Of a DNA stretch of 40,166 nucleotides, positions 1-7,102 are shown one piece after another (the stretch's first letter is position 1; every line of letters starts with the position of its first letter). Under the pieces are notes generated by a model. The model had not been told where the DNA came from and made no database searches. It saw only the letters and a program-made list of their open reading frames with translations. The position numbers and the translations under genes are program-made. The DNA comes from Actinomycetes bacterium (lineage in GTDB: Bacteria; Actinomycetota; Actinomycetes; S36-B12; CAIYMF01), in assembly GCA_029781935.1 (NCBI GenBank), contig JAKOVT010000237.1:1-40166 (forward strand), given 5' to 3'.

Positions 1-265
1 GATGCTCAAGCTGCGCTGGATCGAGGTCCTCGACGACCTCGAGCGGGCGCACCGCACGGCCTGGCTCGCGCTCTTCGACGGCCGGCTCGCCGACCTGTCC
101 GACGGCGTCCTCACCCTCGACTTCTCCGACGCGTCGAAGATGGCCGGAACGCACGGCTACGAGCGCGCGACCAAGCCGCACTTCGCGACCGAGCTGGCGT
201 CGTCGATCCAGCGGGTGACCGGCCTCGACCTCGCGGTGCGGATCGTCGCCGACGTCGCTCCCTGA
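1..265 (+). CDS. dnaX: DNA polymerase III subunit gamma/tau, C-terminal end (partial)
   Basis: The reading frame is open from the left edge and stops with TGA at 263-265, so only the last 87 or so residues are seen and the true start lies outside the window. The piece contains W-IEVLDDLERAHRTAW followed by the alternating pattern GVLTLDFSDAS, then a helix ending in a degenerate tail. This matches the C-terminal domain of actinobacterial DnaX, where a W-x-x-VL-x-x-L helix precedes a short beta sheet and an amphipathic helix. DnaX is the clamp-loader ATPase subunit that couples the replicative polymerases to the sliding clamp; its ATPase part is not in view. The convergent aldehyde dehydrogenase gene ends 16 bp downstream. 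The assignment rests on this short domain alone. Confidence 0.7.
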   Translation, partial: MLKLRWIEVLDDLERAHRTAWLALFDGRLADLSDGVLTLDFSDASKMAGTHGYERATKPHFATELASSIQRVTGLDLAVRIVADVAP

Positions 266-281
266 GGCGACGGTCGCGGTC

Positions 282-1997
282 TCAGCCGCGCAGCGCCGAG
301 GCGAACACGCCCGGCAGCGCCTGCACCTTGTCGGTGGCGAGGAACGTCGCCAGCCGGCGGGCAGTCGTCTCCCCGGTCTTGTTGGTGATGAAGAAGGGCG
401 GCTTCGGCGACATGTGCAGGTGACCCTTGAGCAGCGCCCGGTGCAGCGGTCGGAACGGCATCCGCGCCACGCTCTTCTGCGTGCCCTCGAGCAGGAACGT
501 GTTGTGCACGGTCCCGATGCCGCTGCGCACGTCGTCGAGGGTGTCTCCGGGGAACGCGCCCCACGGCGTGTAGCCGAGCAGGAACGCGACAGCGCTCCAG
601 ATGTTCACGCCGACCGAGCCGAACCGCATGTCGGCGATGGCGCGATCCACCGCCGCGGCGTACTGCTTCTCCGTCTCGGGCGAGACGACGATCGTGGCAC
701 CGAGGTTGCCCGGCAGGACGTCGTTGGCGAAGTCGACCGCGTTGCGCAGGTAGTCCTCGACGGCGTCGCCAGGAAGCCGCACCACACCGAGCGCGCCCGC
801 GAAGACCTCGTCGACGAGCAGGCTCTCGGCCTTCGTCGCGTCGAGGTCGGGGACGATGACGCACGAGGCCTCGAAGATCTCCGCGCTCTCGTGGCCCGCC
901 GTGGCGGCGGCGACGGTCTCGTCGGACTTCGGGTAGTAGTTGCTCCGCGGCGGCACGGAGCGGATCACGTCGCGAATCCGGTCGAGCAGCGCGTCGGCGA
1001 GGTCCCAGCTCTCCGGAAGCACCAGCACCTGCGTCGCGATGCAGTTGTGGCCGGAGTTGTTGAGCTTGCTCGTGGCGATGTGCTCGGCCTGGTACTGCAG
1101 GTCGGCCTCCGACCAGTCGCCCGGGACGACGATGAGCGGCGAGATGCCGCCGAGCTCGCTCGTCATCGGCTTGGTGAGGATCGGCGTGCCGGCCTTCTTG
1201 TTCTTCTCGCCCTGCTCGCCCGGCCCCCACACGATCGCGTCGTGCGTGCTGGCGTGGCCGGTCATGTGCACGGCGTGGACGCCCTCGTGGTGGGCGAGGT
1301 AGGAACCGAGCGCCGCGCCGCCGTGGACGAAGCGCAGCCAGCCGGCGTCGACGAACTCCTGGAAGATCCGCGCGAAGTACGGCGAGAGGTAGTCGTTGAC
1401 GGGGTTCATCTTCACGACCGCGACCGAGCCCTCGGTGTACAGGACGTGGAGGATGTCGAAGGTCGTGATGCTGCCGAGGTTGCCCGCGCCGAGCACGAGC
1501 CAGACGCCGGGCTCGGAGAAGCCGCGACCGCGGTACGCCGACGCCGCCGTGTCGACGGCCTTCGCCGGCGTGATCCCCGGCTGCATCCAGACCTCGGCCG
1601 AGTAGCCGGAGAGCAGGAGCTTGTCGACGGTGGTCGACGGGAACACCTTCACGACCGTCTGGCCGTCCGGGCGCGAGTAGGCGCGGTCGAGGGCCAGCGG
1701 CGGCTCGCCCTTCTCGATGCGGCGCAGCGTGAGCAGCAGGCTGTTGACGCCCTGCAGGAAGGCCCACTGCATCGACAGCCAGTCCTCGGCACCCCAGGTC
1801 GTGGTGGGGTCGATGCCCTTGGCGCGCTGGATCGCGGCGATCATCTCGTCGGACTCGGCGAGGATCCGCGGGCGCAGGCGGTCCAGCATCGCGATCTTCT
1901 CGGCGAGCGGCAGCGCCTGCCACGCGGGCTGGTTCGTCCCGAGGGTCTCGACGGTGGCGTCGAGCGCAGCGGTGTCGAGGTCGGAGTCGACGGACAT
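282..1997 (-). CDS. NAD(P)-dependent aldehyde dehydrogenase family protein
   Basis: A 571-residue protein of the aldehyde dehydrogenase superfamily, expected to oxidise an aldehyde to an acid with NAD(P) in the cytoplasm. Visible family features are VVKMNP with the cofactor-binding Lys about 196, the general-base Glu about 281 in SELGG, and the nucleophile Cys about 319 in SGHNCIATQ. It is longer than the usual 480-500 residues, with about 100 extra residues at the N-terminus. The usual GQ.C context of the nucleophile is GHNC here, which marks a divergent subfamily. The ATG at 1997 is chosen because GGGAGGG lies about 8 nt upstream; the open frame runs further upstream but has no better start. 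It stands alone, convergent with dnaX. The substrate cannot be read from the sequence. Confidence 0.88.
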   Translation of the reverse strand: MSVDSDLDTAALDATVETLGTNQPAWQALPLAEKIAMLDRLRPRILAESDEMIAAIQRAKGIDPTTTWGAEDWLSMQWAFLQGVNSLLLTLRRIEKGEPPLALDRAYSRPDGQTVVKVFPSTTVDKLLLSGYSAEVWMQPGITPAKAVDTAASAYRGRGFSEPGVWLVLGAGNLGSITTFDILHVLYTEGSVAVVKMNPVNDYLSPYFARIFQEFVDAGWLRFVHGGAALGSYLAHHEGVHAVHMTGHASTHDAIVWGPGEQGEKNKKAGTPILTKPMTSELGGISPLIVVPGDWSEADLQYQAEHIATSKLNNSGHNCIATQVLVLPESWDLADALLDRIRDVIRSVPPRSNYYPKSDETVAAATAGHESAEIFEASCVIVPDLDATKAESLLVDEVFAGALGVVRLPGDAVEDYLRNAVDFANDVLPGNLGATIVVSPETEKQYAAAVDRAIADMRFGSVGVNIWSAVAFLLGYTPWGAFPGDTLDDVRSGIGTVHNTFLLEGTQKSVARMPFRPLHRALLKGHLHMSPKPPFFITNKTGETTARRLATFLATDKVQALPGVFASALRG

Positions 1998-2155
1998 GCG
2001 GTGGTCCCTCCCGTGGTGCGCCCCGGCGGGTGCTGGCCCCGACCTTAGGTCGTGGATCGGGGGCTCTCCACACCGCGTCCGCTGCGGCGCGCCAGCGGCC
2101 GCGGGTTGTCCGCGTCGTCGTGGCGGTCCCCGGCAACGTCGGCCGCGCGGCGCGG

Positions 2156-2695
2156 CTACTCCCCCGTCGCGCCGTCGATCGCCTGGCGCAGCAGGTCGGC
2201 GTGGCCGTTGTGGCGGGCGTACTCCTCGATGAGGTGGCACAGGATCCAGCGCAACGACACCCGCCCGCCCTCCTCCTCGCCCTGCGACAACGTCGCCAGC
2301 CCGTCCGGGCCGGCGAGGGCCTCGGCGACGACGCGCTCGGACACCGCGACCGACTCGTCGAGCACCGCGAACAGCTCCTCGGTCGTGCGCGACGCCGCGG
2401 CCGCGAACGACCAGGTGTCGTCGTCGGGATCCATCTCCCCGAGCCACGACGGGCGCGCCACCCCGCCGGCGAAGGTGAGGTTGAGCCACCCTGCCTCCAC
2501 GACGGCGAGGTGCATGAGCAGCCCGCCGAGGGTCATGTCGGTCGGCGCGAGCGGGGCGGCCAGCTGGTCGGCCGACAGGCCCGAGCACTTCCACCGCAGC
2601 GTGTCGCGCTGGTAGTCCAGGAAGCCGAGCAGGGTCGCGGCCTCGCCGGCGGCGAACGGAGGTGCAGTGCGGCCTTCGGCGGTGTACGTCGTCAT
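2156..2695 (-). CDS. DinB family / DUF664 protein
   Basis: A 179-residue protein beginning MTTYTAEG. It has the four-helix-bundle pattern of the DinB/DUF664 (mini-circle protein) family: an opening helix FLDYQRDTLRWKCSGLS, TLGGLLMHLAVVEAGWL, and the closing ILCHLIEEYARHNGHADLL. The conserved histidines in MHLA, CHLIEEYARH and NGHADLLR are the candidate metal ligands. Related bacterial enzymes include bacillithiol and mycothiol S-transferases, so thiol transfer or detoxification is possible but not shown. The gene reads away from the tRNA-derived repeats that separate it from the integrated element, and it appears to be an ordinary chromosomal gene next to the insertion site. Confidence 0.85.
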   Translation of the reverse strand: MTTYTAEGRTAPPFAAGEAATLLGFLDYQRDTLRWKCSGLSADQLAAPLAPTDMTLGGLLMHLAVVEAGWLNLTFAGGVARPSWLGEMDPDDDTWSFAAAASRTTEELFAVLDESVAVSERVVAEALAGPDGLATLSQGEEEGGRVSLRWILCHLIEEYARHNGHADLLRQAIDGATGE

Positions 2696-2758
2696 ACGCC
2701 CGACCGTAGGCGCCACCACAGACCACCGGAACCCATCCGTCGCCGGCTCCGCCCGCAC

Positions 2759-2834
2759 CCTGCCAGCCCGAGAGCGCGCGAAAGGCCGGTCGCTGACGCG
2801 ACCGGCCTTTCGCGGTGTGTCGGGCTGACAGGAT
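2759..2834. repeat. Palindromic tRNA-Pro-3'-end repeat, copy A
   Basis: A 76-bp unit that opens with CCTGCCAGCCCGA and closes with TCGGGCTGACAGGAT, so its outer arms form an inverted repeat. The closing arm equals the acceptor and T-arm part of tRNA-Pro. Inside is a perfect hairpin, 2777-2793 pairing with 2798-2814 around the loop TGAC, strong enough to act as a terminator. A second copy lies at 2912-2985. Between the copies (2835-2911) there are further short GC hairpins, for example GCGCC-TTC-GGCGC. Confidence 0.8.
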
Positions 2835-2911
2835 CCGTCGCTGCGCGGCGAAGGCCGCAGCCGGGCGCCTTCGGCGCGCTCGTGCGACCTGCGCGTCGGC
2901 TCCTCCCAAAT

Positions 2912-2985
2912 CCTGCCAGCCCGAGAGCGCACGACGGCCGGTCGCTGACGCGCCCGGCCTTCGTGGTGTGTCGGGCTGACAGGAT
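2912..2985. repeat. Palindromic tRNA-Pro-3'-end repeat, copy B, overlapping attL
   Basis: A second copy of the unit at 2759-2834 with the same CCTGCCAGCCCGAGAGCGC opening and the same closing arm. Here the outer arms extend to AAATCCTG and CAGGATTT. The closing arm is part of the displaced tRNA-Pro fragment (attL). The inner hairpin is imperfect compared with copy A. It probably served as the natural terminator of tRNA-Pro before the element integrated. Confidence 0.75.
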
Positions 2986-3012
2986 TTGAACCTGCGACCC
3001 CTTGACCCCCAG
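2969..3012. repeat. attL: displaced 3' fragment of tRNA-Pro
   Basis: Forty-four bases identical to 10538-10581. They hold the anticodon-loop-to-acceptor part of tRNA-Pro on the minus strand. Identity stops at the next base on both sides (3013 G versus 10582 T; 2968 G versus 10537 C), which defines the core exactly. Confidence 0.9.
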
Positions 3013-3090
3013 GGTCGTGCAGCGTGTCTCATGCGGTACCGCGAAGTCTCAGATTCCATTCCCTCCCAAGGGATTCCGTGTCATGCAGTG

Positions 3091-4233
3091 TCAGTCGGTG
3101 GCAGCCGCAGCGCGGCGTGTTGTCCCCCGCGTTGTCCCCATCGGCCGAAGGCTCGCGCCGAGCGCGTGCGACGCGGCGCGCTGCCCCTCCGCGACGGCTA
3201 CGGCGTAGGTGTTCAGCAGCACCGCGGGGTCGTGGCCGAGCTGCGCGGCGACGTCGGCGACGCTCGCGGCACCGGAGGCGAGCAGGGTGCTCGCGGCGTA
3301 GTGCCGACCGGTGTGCGTCCCGGTGTCGGCCACTCCGGCGTCCTTCGCCCACCTCTGCCAGACGCGGGAGAGCGTGCGCGGCTCGACCAGGCGGCCGAGC
3401 TCGGTCGTGACGACCAGGCCGGTCGGCTCCCATGCCGACCCTGCGACGAGCTGCTCGGCCGTCTGGCGCTTCTTGTGAGCCTTGAGCGCCTGGACAACCA
3501 CGGGCGGCACGGGGACGTTCCTGCGGCCCCTACGCGTCTTGGTCGCCCCGCGCTGCAGGCCGGCGCTCGAGCGGGTCACGTTGCCCGAGACGGCCAGCGT
3601 GCCGGCCTTGAGGTCGACCTCGGACCAGCGCAGCGCGAGGACCTCGCCGCGGCGCAGGCCGCATCCGAACGCGAGCCACGCCGCGACCTCGTAGCGGTGC
3701 CCACGGGCCTGCTCGAGGACGGCCTGGGCGTCGTGCGTGCTGACCTCGCGGTTGCGCGCCTCCGGTGCCGGCGGCCGCGGGACCTGGCGCGCGACGTTCA
3801 CGCCGACCAGGCCGGCGTCGACGGCGTAGTCGAGCACCTTCACCAGCGCGGCGTAGGTGGCCCGGCGTACCGACGGGGACGCCCCCGGGAGACGCAGCGC
3901 CGTGGCCGCGGTGCGTTTGTCGAGCCGGTCGAGCCTGACGTCGTGGAGCTGCGTCAGGTGCGCGCGGATGAGGGTGGCGTACTGGTCGCGCGTCGTCGGC
4001 CGCAGCCCGACCGACGACGGGTCGAGGGAGCACCACTCGGCGTACAGCTCGCCGAACGTTTCGCGCGCCGGCCGCTCCCCCACGATCGCCGCGCGCGCCT
4101 CGGCCTGCGCCTGCGCGTCGTCCTTGGTCGCGCCGTATCCGTCGACCCGTTGGCCGTTCACCAGGATCCGGTAGCGCCAGCGCTTCCCCGGCCGGCGCTC
4201 GAACGTGCCTTCGCCGTTCCTGCGCTTGCTCAT
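3091..4233 (-). CDS. Tyrosine site-specific integrase
   Basis: A 380-residue phage-type tyrosine recombinase. The N-terminal part (about 1-50) resembles the arm-binding AMP-type domain, residues about 55-145 form the SAM-like core-binding domain, and the rest is catalytic. All catalytic residues are visible: Arg194 in GLRRGE, Lys232 in TKTRRGRR, His307 and Arg310 in HTGRH, His334 in LGHD, and the nucleophile Tyr343 in NTYAVAV. It should cut and rejoin the tRNA-Pro att core next to which it lies, 78 bp from attL. The ATG overlaps the stop of the upstream gene as ATGA, which suggests co-transcription and coupling. Its last codons overlap a proposed arm-type site at 3119-3140. All active residues are intact, so it could be functional. 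Confidence 0.95.
   Translation of the reverse strand: MSKRRNGEGTFERRPGKRWRYRILVNGQRVDGYGATKDDAQAQAEARAAIVGERPARETFGELYAEWCSLDPSSVGLRPTTRDQYATLIRAHLTQLHDVRLDRLDKRTAATALRLPGASPSVRRATYAALVKVLDYAVDAGLVGVNVARQVPRPPAPEARNREVSTHDAQAVLEQARGHRYEVAAWLAFGCGLRRGEVLALRWSEVDLKAGTLAVSGNVTRSSAGLQRGATKTRRGRRNVPVPPVVVQALKAHKKRQTAEQLVAGSAWEPTGLVVTTELGRLVEPRTLSRVWQRWAKDAGVADTGTHTGRHYAASTLLASGAASVADVAAQLGHDPAVLLNTYAVAVAEGQRAASHALGASLRPMGTTRGTTRRAAAATD
3119..3140. repeat. Left arm-type direct repeat pair (GTTGTCCCC x2)
   Basis: Two copies of GTTGTCCCC, 12 bp apart, lie about 107 bp inside attL and within the 3' end of the integrase gene. A nearly identical tandem pair in the same orientation lies at 10457-10479, inside attR. 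Paired direct repeats flanking the att cores are what arm-binding integrase domains recognise, as in phage lambda. The role is inferred. Confidence 0.5.
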
Positions 4234-5027
4234 GACTCCGCCTTCCGTCGCGCGCGGCGCTCGCGTTCGGCCTGCGCCTTGGCGCAGAGGTTGGAGCAGT
4301 ACTTCACGCCCCGCTCACGGGGCCCGTAGCCGTTGCGCCCGCGACGCGCCGAGCGCTGGCGAGTGAACGGTCGGCGGCACGTGATGTTGGCGCAGTGCTG
4401 CACCGCCACTCCGTCAGTGGCCAGCATCGCGAGTTGGCGCACGGCCACCTCGTACAGGCAGGGCTCTCGGGCGAGATAGCCGCGCCGTTCCCAACCCGCG
4501 TCGTCGACGACGATGTGCATCTGGAAGCGGGAAAGGCCGGCGTTCATGTAGTCGACCCACCAGCCCAGCGCCAGCGACGCGGAGTGCGGGGTGTTGAACC
4601 CCTCCGTGGCCCAGGCTTCGCGGACGTCGTCATCGGTCACAGACGCCAGCCAGAACCTTGACAGTGCCCGCAGGCAGTGCAGGTGGTGCAGCTCGGTCGC
4701 CAGGACCCATCCCGAACGATCGTGGGTCCGCAGATTCCCTCGCTCCCGAGGATCGGGCGGCAGCAGGTCTAGGGCGGAACCGCCGGGTGGCGTCAGCGGG
4801 CCCCACGCCTGGACGAAGGCCAGCACCCCATCCTCTGACGTCTCGGCTTCTAGCACCTCGCGCAGCACGAAGTCGTCAGGAAGGTCGACGAGCTCGCCGC
4901 TGCCCATCCACTCGAGACCCGCGTCCGCGGGCCGAAGGTCCCACCGGCGAACGGACGGCAGGGCGCCGGCATCCGCGGGCCACAGAGTGACCGTGGGACC
5001 AAAGGTGGGGGGTTTCGTACCTGGCAT
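4230..5027 (-). CDS. Zinc-finger-like protein of the integrative element
   Basis: A 265-residue protein of unknown function. The C-terminus carries a putative zinc site, HCANITC followed about 30 residues later by KYCSNLC, and then a basic AERERRARRK tail. This layout is common in small actinobacterial genes of integrative elements and suggests nucleic-acid binding. The middle part is an unrecognised, Trp- and Leu-rich alpha/beta region. The start at 5027 (MPGTK) is preferred over the upstream in-frame ATG at 5072: no ribosome-binding site precedes it, but a TTGACA box sits at the right distance for a leaderless transcript. It overlaps the integrase start by 4 bp, so the two form one operon divergent from the excisionase gene. 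Possible roles are regulator or integration accessory factor; neither is shown. Confidence 0.65.
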   Translation of the reverse strand: MPGTKPPTFGPTVTLWPADAGALPSVRRWDLRPADAGLEWMGSGELVDLPDDFVLREVLEAETSEDGVLAFVQAWGPLTPPGGSALDLLPPDPRERGNLRTHDRSGWVLATELHHLHCLRALSRFWLASVTDDDVREAWATEGFNTPHSASLALGWWVDYMNAGLSRFQMHIVVDDAGWERRGYLAREPCLYEVAVRQLAMLATDGVAVQHCANITCRRPFTRQRSARRGRNGYGPRERGVKYCSNLCAKAQAERERRARRKAES

Positions 5028-5033
5028 GCGGCC

Positions 5034-5062
5034 AGCATGCCGTGGGACGGTCGTTGTGTCAA
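5034..5062 (-). promoter_or_regulatory. Candidate leaderless promoter for the zinc-finger/integrase operon
   Basis: On the minus strand, TTGACA (5062-5057) is followed after 17 bp by CATGCT (5039-5034). Transcription would start near 5027, the A of the proposed ATG. The -10 is only 3 of 6, but keeps the key A2 and T6. The region also holds GTGGGTCGT and ACGACCGTCCCAC, partly symmetric sequences that could be an operator controlling both divergent operons. Confidence 0.45.
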
Positions 5063-5095
5063 TACGACCCACGACGTTTCTAGGAGGTTCCCGCC

Positions 5096-5302
5096 GTGGC
5101 TACAGCCCCAGTCATCCGGCGAGACGGTGCCCTGGTCGAGCCTCGTCGCGCCTACCGCCCCGAGGAGGTCGGCGAGCTTCTCGGCCTGTCCCGCTCGACC
5201 GTGTTCCGCCTGCTCGCCTCCGGAGACCTCGGCTCCATCAAGGTCGGCGCAGCCCGACGGGTCACCGTCGAGCAGCTCGACGCCTACCTGGCGGCCCAGT
5301 GA
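5096..5302 (+). CDS. Excisionase-like helix-turn-helix protein
   Basis: A 68-residue protein with a MerR/excisionase-type winged HTH: AYRPEEVGELLGLSRSTVFRLLASGDLGSIKVGAARRVTVEQ-LDAYL. The family normally bends att-site DNA and steers a tyrosine integrase toward excision, and may also repress the divergent operon. It starts with GTG, with AGGAGG 9 nt upstream. Its position, first gene of the rightward operon and divergent from the integrase operon, fits a Xis. The stop overlaps the next GTG (GTGA). A general MerR-like repressor role is the alternative. Confidence 0.8.
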   Translation: MATAPVIRRDGALVEPRRAYRPEEVGELLGLSRSTVFRLLASGDLGSIKVGAARRVTVEQLDAYLAAQ

Positions 5303-5559
5303 ACGCCGAACGCCGCCCCGGTGAGAGGGCGGCGTCCGAAGCGGCTGGCGGGCCTGGGACCACGGTACGGCACCCCGCCGACCGTCGGCCGCTGCGACTC
5401 GGATGCCCGGCCGGCTGCGGCCCGGTGCACGAGTGCGGCGTCGGCGAGCCCGTGGCTGACCCGCCCTGCGCTCTCGTGTGCCTGAGCGTCGGCATCCCCG
5501 AGCTGCGCCGTCGTGGCGAGACGCACGGCGGCTGCGGGTGCGTCCGGGAGGCGTCGTGA
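5299..5559 (+). CDS. Cysteine-rich small protein of unknown function
   Basis: An 86-residue hypothetical protein. The GTG start overlaps the excisionase stop as GTGA, and its own TGA overlaps the next GTG in the same way, which is the main evidence that it is translated. The N-terminal third is Arg/Ala/Gly-rich; the C-terminal two thirds holds about eight cysteines, including CPAGCGP, HECG, CALVC and GGCGC, which may form a metal site. I recognise no family. It lies in a run of five small plus-strand genes, probably one transcript. Confidence 0.5.
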   Translation: MNAERRPGERAASEAAGGPGTTVRHPADRRPLRLGCPAGCGPVHECGVGEPVADPPCALVCLSVGIPELRRRGETHGGCGCVREAS

Positions 5560-6041
5560 CGCGACCGCCTCTGCTCGCGTGGCAGGACCACGTCTGCGGC
5601 CTGGCCTACGCCGGCCGCCACCCGTTCGACGGCGCCAAGCACCAGACGCGGCTGCTCGCCTTCTCCATCGCGTTCTCGAGCACCTGCAAAGGGCTGACGG
5701 GTCGCGACTGCTGGGTGCCGCCGTCGCTGCTCGAGCGCGTCCCGCGACGTACCGCCTCGCGCTACCTCTCGGTGCTGCGCGACGCCGGCCTCGTCGAGCT
5801 GCGCGCGGCGGCCGCTCCCGGTCAGGCGGCCCGCTACGACCTCGTCGTCCCCGACAACGCTGGCCAGCATCCCGCACGCAACTGGCGCGCGTCTGCTGTG
5901 CACCAACTGGCCAACGTTCGTGCTCAGGACGAGTCCGCAGCCGGCGCCGTCGCACGCACAACGCTGGCCAGTTCCACGCTCAGAAGTGCTACCGGAGGTC
6001 AATGTCCTCCGCGTGCGCTCTACCTCGTGAGCGCAGCATGA
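5556..6041 (+). CDS. Winged-helix DNA-binding protein
   Basis: A 161-residue protein, GTG start overlapping the preceding stop (GTGA) and stop overlapping the next ATG (ATGA). The middle part has a helix-turn-helix with a wing: CWVPPSLLERVPRRTASRYLSVLRDAGLVEL followed by ARYDLVVP. This resembles replication-accessory or regulator domains in phages and integrative elements. The start of the protein, WQDHVCGLAYAGRHPFDGAKHQTRLLAFSIAF, is a hydrophobic helical segment often seen before such a domain. The last 45 residues look unstructured. DNA binding is likely; whether it acts in replication or regulation is unknown. Confidence 0.6.
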   Translation: MTRPPLLAWQDHVCGLAYAGRHPFDGAKHQTRLLAFSIAFSSTCKGLTGRDCWVPPSLLERVPRRTASRYLSVLRDAGLVELRAAAAPGQAARYDLVVPDNAGQHPARNWRASAVHQLANVRAQDESAAGAVARTTLASSTLRSATGGQCPPRALYLVSAA

Positions 6042-6400
6042 CCCTGCCGCCCCGTCCCGTCGTCGCCGTCAAGGTCACCGGCGCGCTCGCCCGCTGCGTC
6101 GTCGTCGACAACGGCGCGGCGTACAGCACCACCGACCTCGTCGACCTGGCGCGCGCCGCCGGCCTCGAGCCGCGCCAGACCCGCGGTGCCGTGCTGCTCC
6201 CCGCCCGCTCGCTGCCGACGCTCGAGGCGGCCGCGATGGTCCGGCGCGTGATCGTCCAGCTCAGGAAGAGCGCGACGACGGAGGACGCCCCGACCTTCCA
6301 GCCGACCACGCGCGTCGGCATCGACGTCGAGCCGCTGCACGCCTGCGCACACGACCACTGCCGCGTGCCCGGCTGCCGCTACGAGAGGACCGCCTCGTGA
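6038..6400 (+). CDS. Small hypothetical protein
   Basis: A 120-residue protein starting MTLPPRP at an ATGA overlap, which decides between this start and an in-frame ATG 36 nt earlier. It begins with a beta-rich segment VVAVKVTGALARCVVVDNGAAYSTTDLVDLARAAGL and ends with CAHDHCRVPGCRYE, a short His/Cys cluster. No family recognised. Its TGA overlaps the next GTG (GTGA), so it is part of the same translationally coupled series. Confidence 0.5.
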   Translation: MTLPPRPVVAVKVTGALARCVVVDNGAAYSTTDLVDLARAAGLEPRQTRGAVLLPARSLPTLEAAAMVRRVIVQLRKSATTEDAPTFQPTTRVGIDVEPLHACAHDHCRVPGCRYERTAS

Positions 6401-6672
6401 CCTACCCGCGCTGCGAGCACTGCGGTCGCGTCGACGCACCCTGGTCCCGCGGCCACTCGCCCAAGTGCCCCGAGTACGACAGCCCCGAACCGGTGCAGAC
6501 TTGCGCCGTGTGCGGCGGCCCGGCCCGCGTGCGCGACGTCGCACCGCTCGAGGCCGTCGTCACCTGGGAGTGCCGGCGCTGCTCGCTCACCTGGACCGCC
6601 GACGTGCTCCTCGTCGAGGAGCTGCGCTGGGACACCGACGACGAACCCGACGACCTCAGGAGCGCCCGATGA
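6397..6672 (+). CDS. Small double zinc-ribbon protein
   Basis: A 91-residue protein with four Cys pairs: CEHC near the start, then KCPEY, CAVC and CRRC. The last two pairs frame a zinc ribbon of about 25 residues. The C-terminus is acidic (DTDDEPDD). The GTG start overlaps the previous stop, and the TGA at 6670-6672 overlaps an ATG that opens the disrupted reading frame at 6669. Zinc binding is inferred; function unknown. Confidence 0.55.
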   Translation: MTYPRCEHCGRVDAPWSRGHSPKCPEYDSPEPVQTCAVCGGPARVRDVAPLEAVVTWECRRCSLTWTADVLLVEELRWDTDDEPDDLRSAR

Positions 6673-6676
6673 CCCG

Positions 6677-6705
6677 CCGACTTTTCCGCAGCCGCGTGAG
6701 CGGCG
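6677..6705. repeat. 29-bp direct repeat, left copy
   Basis: Starts CCGACTTTTCCGCAG and ends GCCGC-GTGA-GCGGC-G, a small hairpin. Identical to 6998-7026, 321 bp away. Confidence 0.9.
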
Positions 6706-6996
6706 CTTGGCGCGGGAGTAGGACGCGGAGGAGCCGAAGCCGACGGCGGGCGCGATCACGTCCCGGGAGTCGTATTTCGACTTCCCGTTCGCGGGAACGG
6801 GAAGTGCCTTGCCGAGGTCCGAGCGAGTGCCCTGGCGCTCCTTGGCCTTGGGGCGCTCGAGCTCCTCGAGCGCCCGCCCGAGCAGCACGCGCTCCGAGGG
6901 CGTCATCTCCTTGCGACAGACGTTCTCGTCGCGCTCCGCGATCAGCAGGTCGACGGCCTCGGTCAGGCGCCCGGCGACACGGACCGGGACGACGTC
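6706..6996 (-). pseudogene. Internal fragment of a ParB-like-domain protein gene
   Basis: On the minus strand, 97 codons read as a clear protein fragment: GRLTEAVDLLIAERDENVCR, KEMTPSERVLLGRALEELER, a basic linker, then DSRDVIAPAVGFGSSASYSRAK. This pattern (ENVCRKEMTPSE.V.IGR.LE.LE.P.A, then DTRD.VA.A.G.S..TY..AK) is known from ParB N-terminal-domain proteins of actinobacterial plasmids and prophages. The fragment has no start codon and no natural C-terminus. It lies opposite to all surrounding genes and is bounded precisely by the 29-bp repeats. It is therefore a displaced gene piece rather than an active gene. Confidence 0.6.
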
Positions 6997-6997
6997 C

Positions 6998-7026
6998 CCG
7001 ACTTTTCCGCAGCCGCGTGAGCGGCG
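6998..7026. repeat. 29-bp direct repeat, right copy
   Basis: Identical to 6677-6705. On the minus strand both copies encode RRSRGCGKVG in the same frame. Confidence 0.9.
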
Positions 7027-7102
7027 ACCGCGGGCCTGCCGAAATTCACGCGACCGCCACGGCATTGCGCGCCGCGAAACCCGGCTCACCGGATGGTGCC
7101 GC

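Noticed and set aside
414-2048. Long plus-strand open frame opposite the aldehyde dehydrogenase gene
   Set aside because: Arg/Asp/Val-rich product without family blocks; it is the antisense of a gene with clear motifs, as usual in high-GC DNA.
157-2136. 659-codon minus frame overlapping the aldehyde dehydrogenase
   Set aside because: Out of frame with the catalytic motifs, with strongly biased Arg/Pro/Ala composition.
2759-2985. Possible CRISPR-like repeat pair
   Set aside because: Only two units with internal hairpins and a tRNA-derived arm, no regular spacers and no cas genes.
2969-3012. Second tRNA-Pro gene
   Set aside because: Only the 3' part is present; acceptor 5' strand, D-arm and half of the anticodon stem are missing. 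It is the attL fragment.
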